The notes under the pieces: model-generated
What the model saw: the letters and a program-made list of their open reading frames with translations, nothing else
What the model was told of the DNA's origin: nothing
The model's database searches: none
DNA from: Deltaproteobacteria bacterium
Lineage (GTDB): Bacteria > Desulfobacterota > Dissulfuribacteria > Dissulfuribacterales > JALVPX01
Length of the DNA stretch: 60,595 nt
NCBI GenBank assembly: GCA_027023445.1
Contig: JALVVK010000020.1
Span: 1-60,595, forward strand
Direction: 5' to 3'
Translations under genes and position numbers: made by a program
Shown here: in pieces, positions 59,108-60,595 of the stretch
Numbering within the stretch: the stretch's first letter is position 1
Layout of the letters: each line of letters starts with the position of its first letter

Positions 59108-59221
59108 ATGTATTGTCTCAAGACCCCCAACCGGCCGACACAGCCAGCCATATGCAGCAACTGCAAGCGCAAATGCGAACGGGCAGGAGGAAGAAAAAAG
59201 GGCAGAAAGGCAAAAAAATAA
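59108..59221 (+). CDS. Unlisted 37-aa Cys-rich basic microprotein (putative)
   Basis: RBS taaggag 5-6 nt before ATG; MYCLKTPNRPTQPAICSNCKRKCERAGGRKKGRKAKK*. Confidence 0.5.
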   Translation: MYCLKTPNRPTQPAICSNCKRKCERAGGRKKGRKAKK

Positions 59222-59243
59222 GTACTGGCAACCGCCCGCCGAC

Positions 59244-59933
59244 TCAAAAATTCCCATCCAGGAGGGCGTCTATGTCCACGTCCTCATCATCATCTGTACT
59301 GGAATCTGCGGAACGGTCTCCATTGCACAAAATTTCGTCTACGTTCTCCTGAACGCCTCTGGAATTGTCTGACTCAAAAGAATTCAGCCTTATAAACTCA
59401 GTCTGTTCCAGGTTCATCTCCACCTGAAATGCGTTATGATTTTCCGTCTTAAAGGAAAGCCTGCGACACTGCAACCTCTCCAGGGTTGAAGCGATGGTCA
59501 GGGTTATAGCCGTAGAAATCGTAATGGCCTTTGGCTGGTTACTGGCCGCACTCAAACCATATTCCGCCTCTACCATTCCCCTTGCCCGGCCGATAATCTG
59601 GTTTATAAGCTCCCCTATACAATTAGTCACCTCATCCGCGTTATGGTTCGTTGCCAGCTCTTCCTCCGGGAGCCCCATATACATCATGGACCTGCGGTAT
59701 ATCTCAAGGGCGGCCTCCCCGGTAAGATTCATGATAAAAAGACCGGAATAGTCCCCGTTGAACAGGACAAAACAGCCTATATCCGGCTTCATGCTTATGG
59801 ATGGAATCTTCTGAATGGTAGGAGCATAGGTTATTTTGGACCCTGTGGCCCCTTCCAATACATGCTGAACGGCCTCACAAAAAATTTTTGCGACCTGGCT
59901 TATAGTATCAAGCCGCTTTGTTCGTTTTGCCAT
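59244..59933 (-). CDS. DUF3334-family protein (CheX-like domain)
   Basis: ATGSKITYAPTIQKIPSISMKPDIGCFVLFNGDYSGLFIMNLTGEAALEIYRRSMMYMGLPEEELATNHNADEVTNCIGELINQIIGRARG. Confidence 0.7.
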   Translation of the reverse strand: MAKRTKRLDTISQVAKIFCEAVQHVLEGATGSKITYAPTIQKIPSISMKPDIGCFVLFNGDYSGLFIMNLTGEAALEIYRRSMMYMGLPEEELATNHNADEVTNCIGELINQIIGRARGMVEAEYGLSAASNQPKAITISTAITLTIASTLERLQCRRLSFKTENHNAFQVEMNLEQTEFIRLNSFESDNSRGVQENVDEILCNGDRSADSSTDDDEDVDIDALLDGNF

Positions 59934-59972
59934 AGCTCTGACACTCCTTTACAGTAATGGGTGCGAGCCGGC

Positions 59973-60251
59973 CTACTCCCCAAATTCATGATGCTCCAAT
60001 CCTGTATGGCCCTGTTCCCACCTGCGGCGCTCCCTGTAGTAGCCCCATAACATGGCAAGGGCGGTTCCAGCCGCAATCCCCAGCATACCGACCATTATTC
60101 CCATGGAGGCATCCGAACCGGAATCAGAAAGAGGCTCAAGCTCTCTATGACAGTATCGACAAACCAAGGCATTTTTCTTAATTCTCTCCTTGCAATAAGG
60201 ACAAATTCGACCAAAGATCATCCTTGCACTCCTTTCCGATACGCCTGCCAC
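59973..60251 (-). CDS. Zinc-ribbon membrane protein, unknown
   Basis: CPYCKERIKKNALVCRYCHREL followed by one TM helix. Confidence 0.65.
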   Translation of the reverse strand: MAGVSERSARMIFGRICPYCKERIKKNALVCRYCHRELEPLSDSGSDASMGIMVGMLGIAAGTALAMLWGYYRERRRWEQGHTGLEHHEFGE

Positions 60252-60288
60252 CTAACAAACAGACATAGAAATCCAAAACGCAACGGAC

Positions 60289-60595
60289 TCACACGCATAA
60301 TGGTATTTCCCCTTTAAAATTAAGGGATTTTCCATCATATCCTATCATAAGAACTATCACGTTAACACCTGAAGCCAAAGCCTCCCTGAAAATCCGGGCG
60401 AAACGCGGATCTATTCTATCATACGGGGCAAAACATCTCGCCTCGTCCCGAAAAACAAGCACAAGCAGAAGGGCGGAAGCACCGGTCCTCCGGATCCGGA
60501 TCAACTCCTCAAGATGTCTCGCGCCTCTCGCAGTAGGGGCATCCGGAAACAATGCCACCTCATCAAGCGCCATGGTACAGCCCTTAACCTCAACC
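60289..60595 (-). CDS. sfsA: SfsA family DNA-binding protein (partial, N-terminus outside window)
   Basis: VEVKGCTMALDEVALFPDAPTARGARHLEELIRI...FAPYDRIDPRFARIFREALASGVNVIVLMIGYD. Confidence 0.85.
   Translation of the reverse strand, partial: VEVKGCTMALDEVALFPDAPTARGARHLEELIRIRRTGASALLLVLVFRDEARCFAPYDRIDPRFARIFREALASGVNVIVLMIGYDGKSLNFKGEIPLCV

Overview
This is a 60.6 kb bacterial chromosomal window, probably Desulfobacterota/deltaproteobacteria-like judging from protein content only; no taxonomy search was run. It has four blocks. (1) Housekeeping genes on the left: mnmG, mazG, flaG-like, M23 peptidase, xseA. (2) A surface-glycan locus from about 6.5 to 22 kb: CDP-3,6-dideoxyhexose (tyvelose/paratose-type) synthesis genes, a Wzx-like flippase, glycosyltransferases, a sulfotransferase and an STT3/PglB-like oligosaccharyltransferase. 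A branched-chain amino-acid ABC transporter cluster follows. (3) The most interesting block is a dense extracellular-electron-transfer-type locus from about 26.0 to 44.0 kb. It encodes six multiheme c-type cytochromes with 66 putative heme motifs by my count, including three OmcS-like proteins with 6, 7 and 6 hemes, a 26-heme lipoprotein and a 16-heme protein. It also encodes a large outer-membrane beta-barrel with a discoidin-like insertion, three CsgG/LpoB/FlgO-like envelope proteins, a SurA/PpiC-type prolyl isomerase, an NHL propeller, a DUF4382-like/YVTN-propeller lipoprotein and a 5-heme cytochrome with an Fn3-like domain. I read this as a candidate self-contained cytochrome-nanowire plus trans-envelope conduit system. 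(4) Housekeeping genes on the right: rlmE, glcF-like, holA, proC, fur-feoA fusion, rdgB, trkH/trkA, tRNA-Cys, DAHP synthase and others. Other notable items are a noncanonical CX5CH heme motif conserved in two OmcS-like paralogs, an in-frame PemK/MazF-like toxin fused to a DdhC/RfbH aminotransferase, two families of intergenic repeats (one built of degenerate heptamers) with one nested inside the other, and a mini-hairpin repeat array. All functional calls come from reading the sequences; no database search was done.
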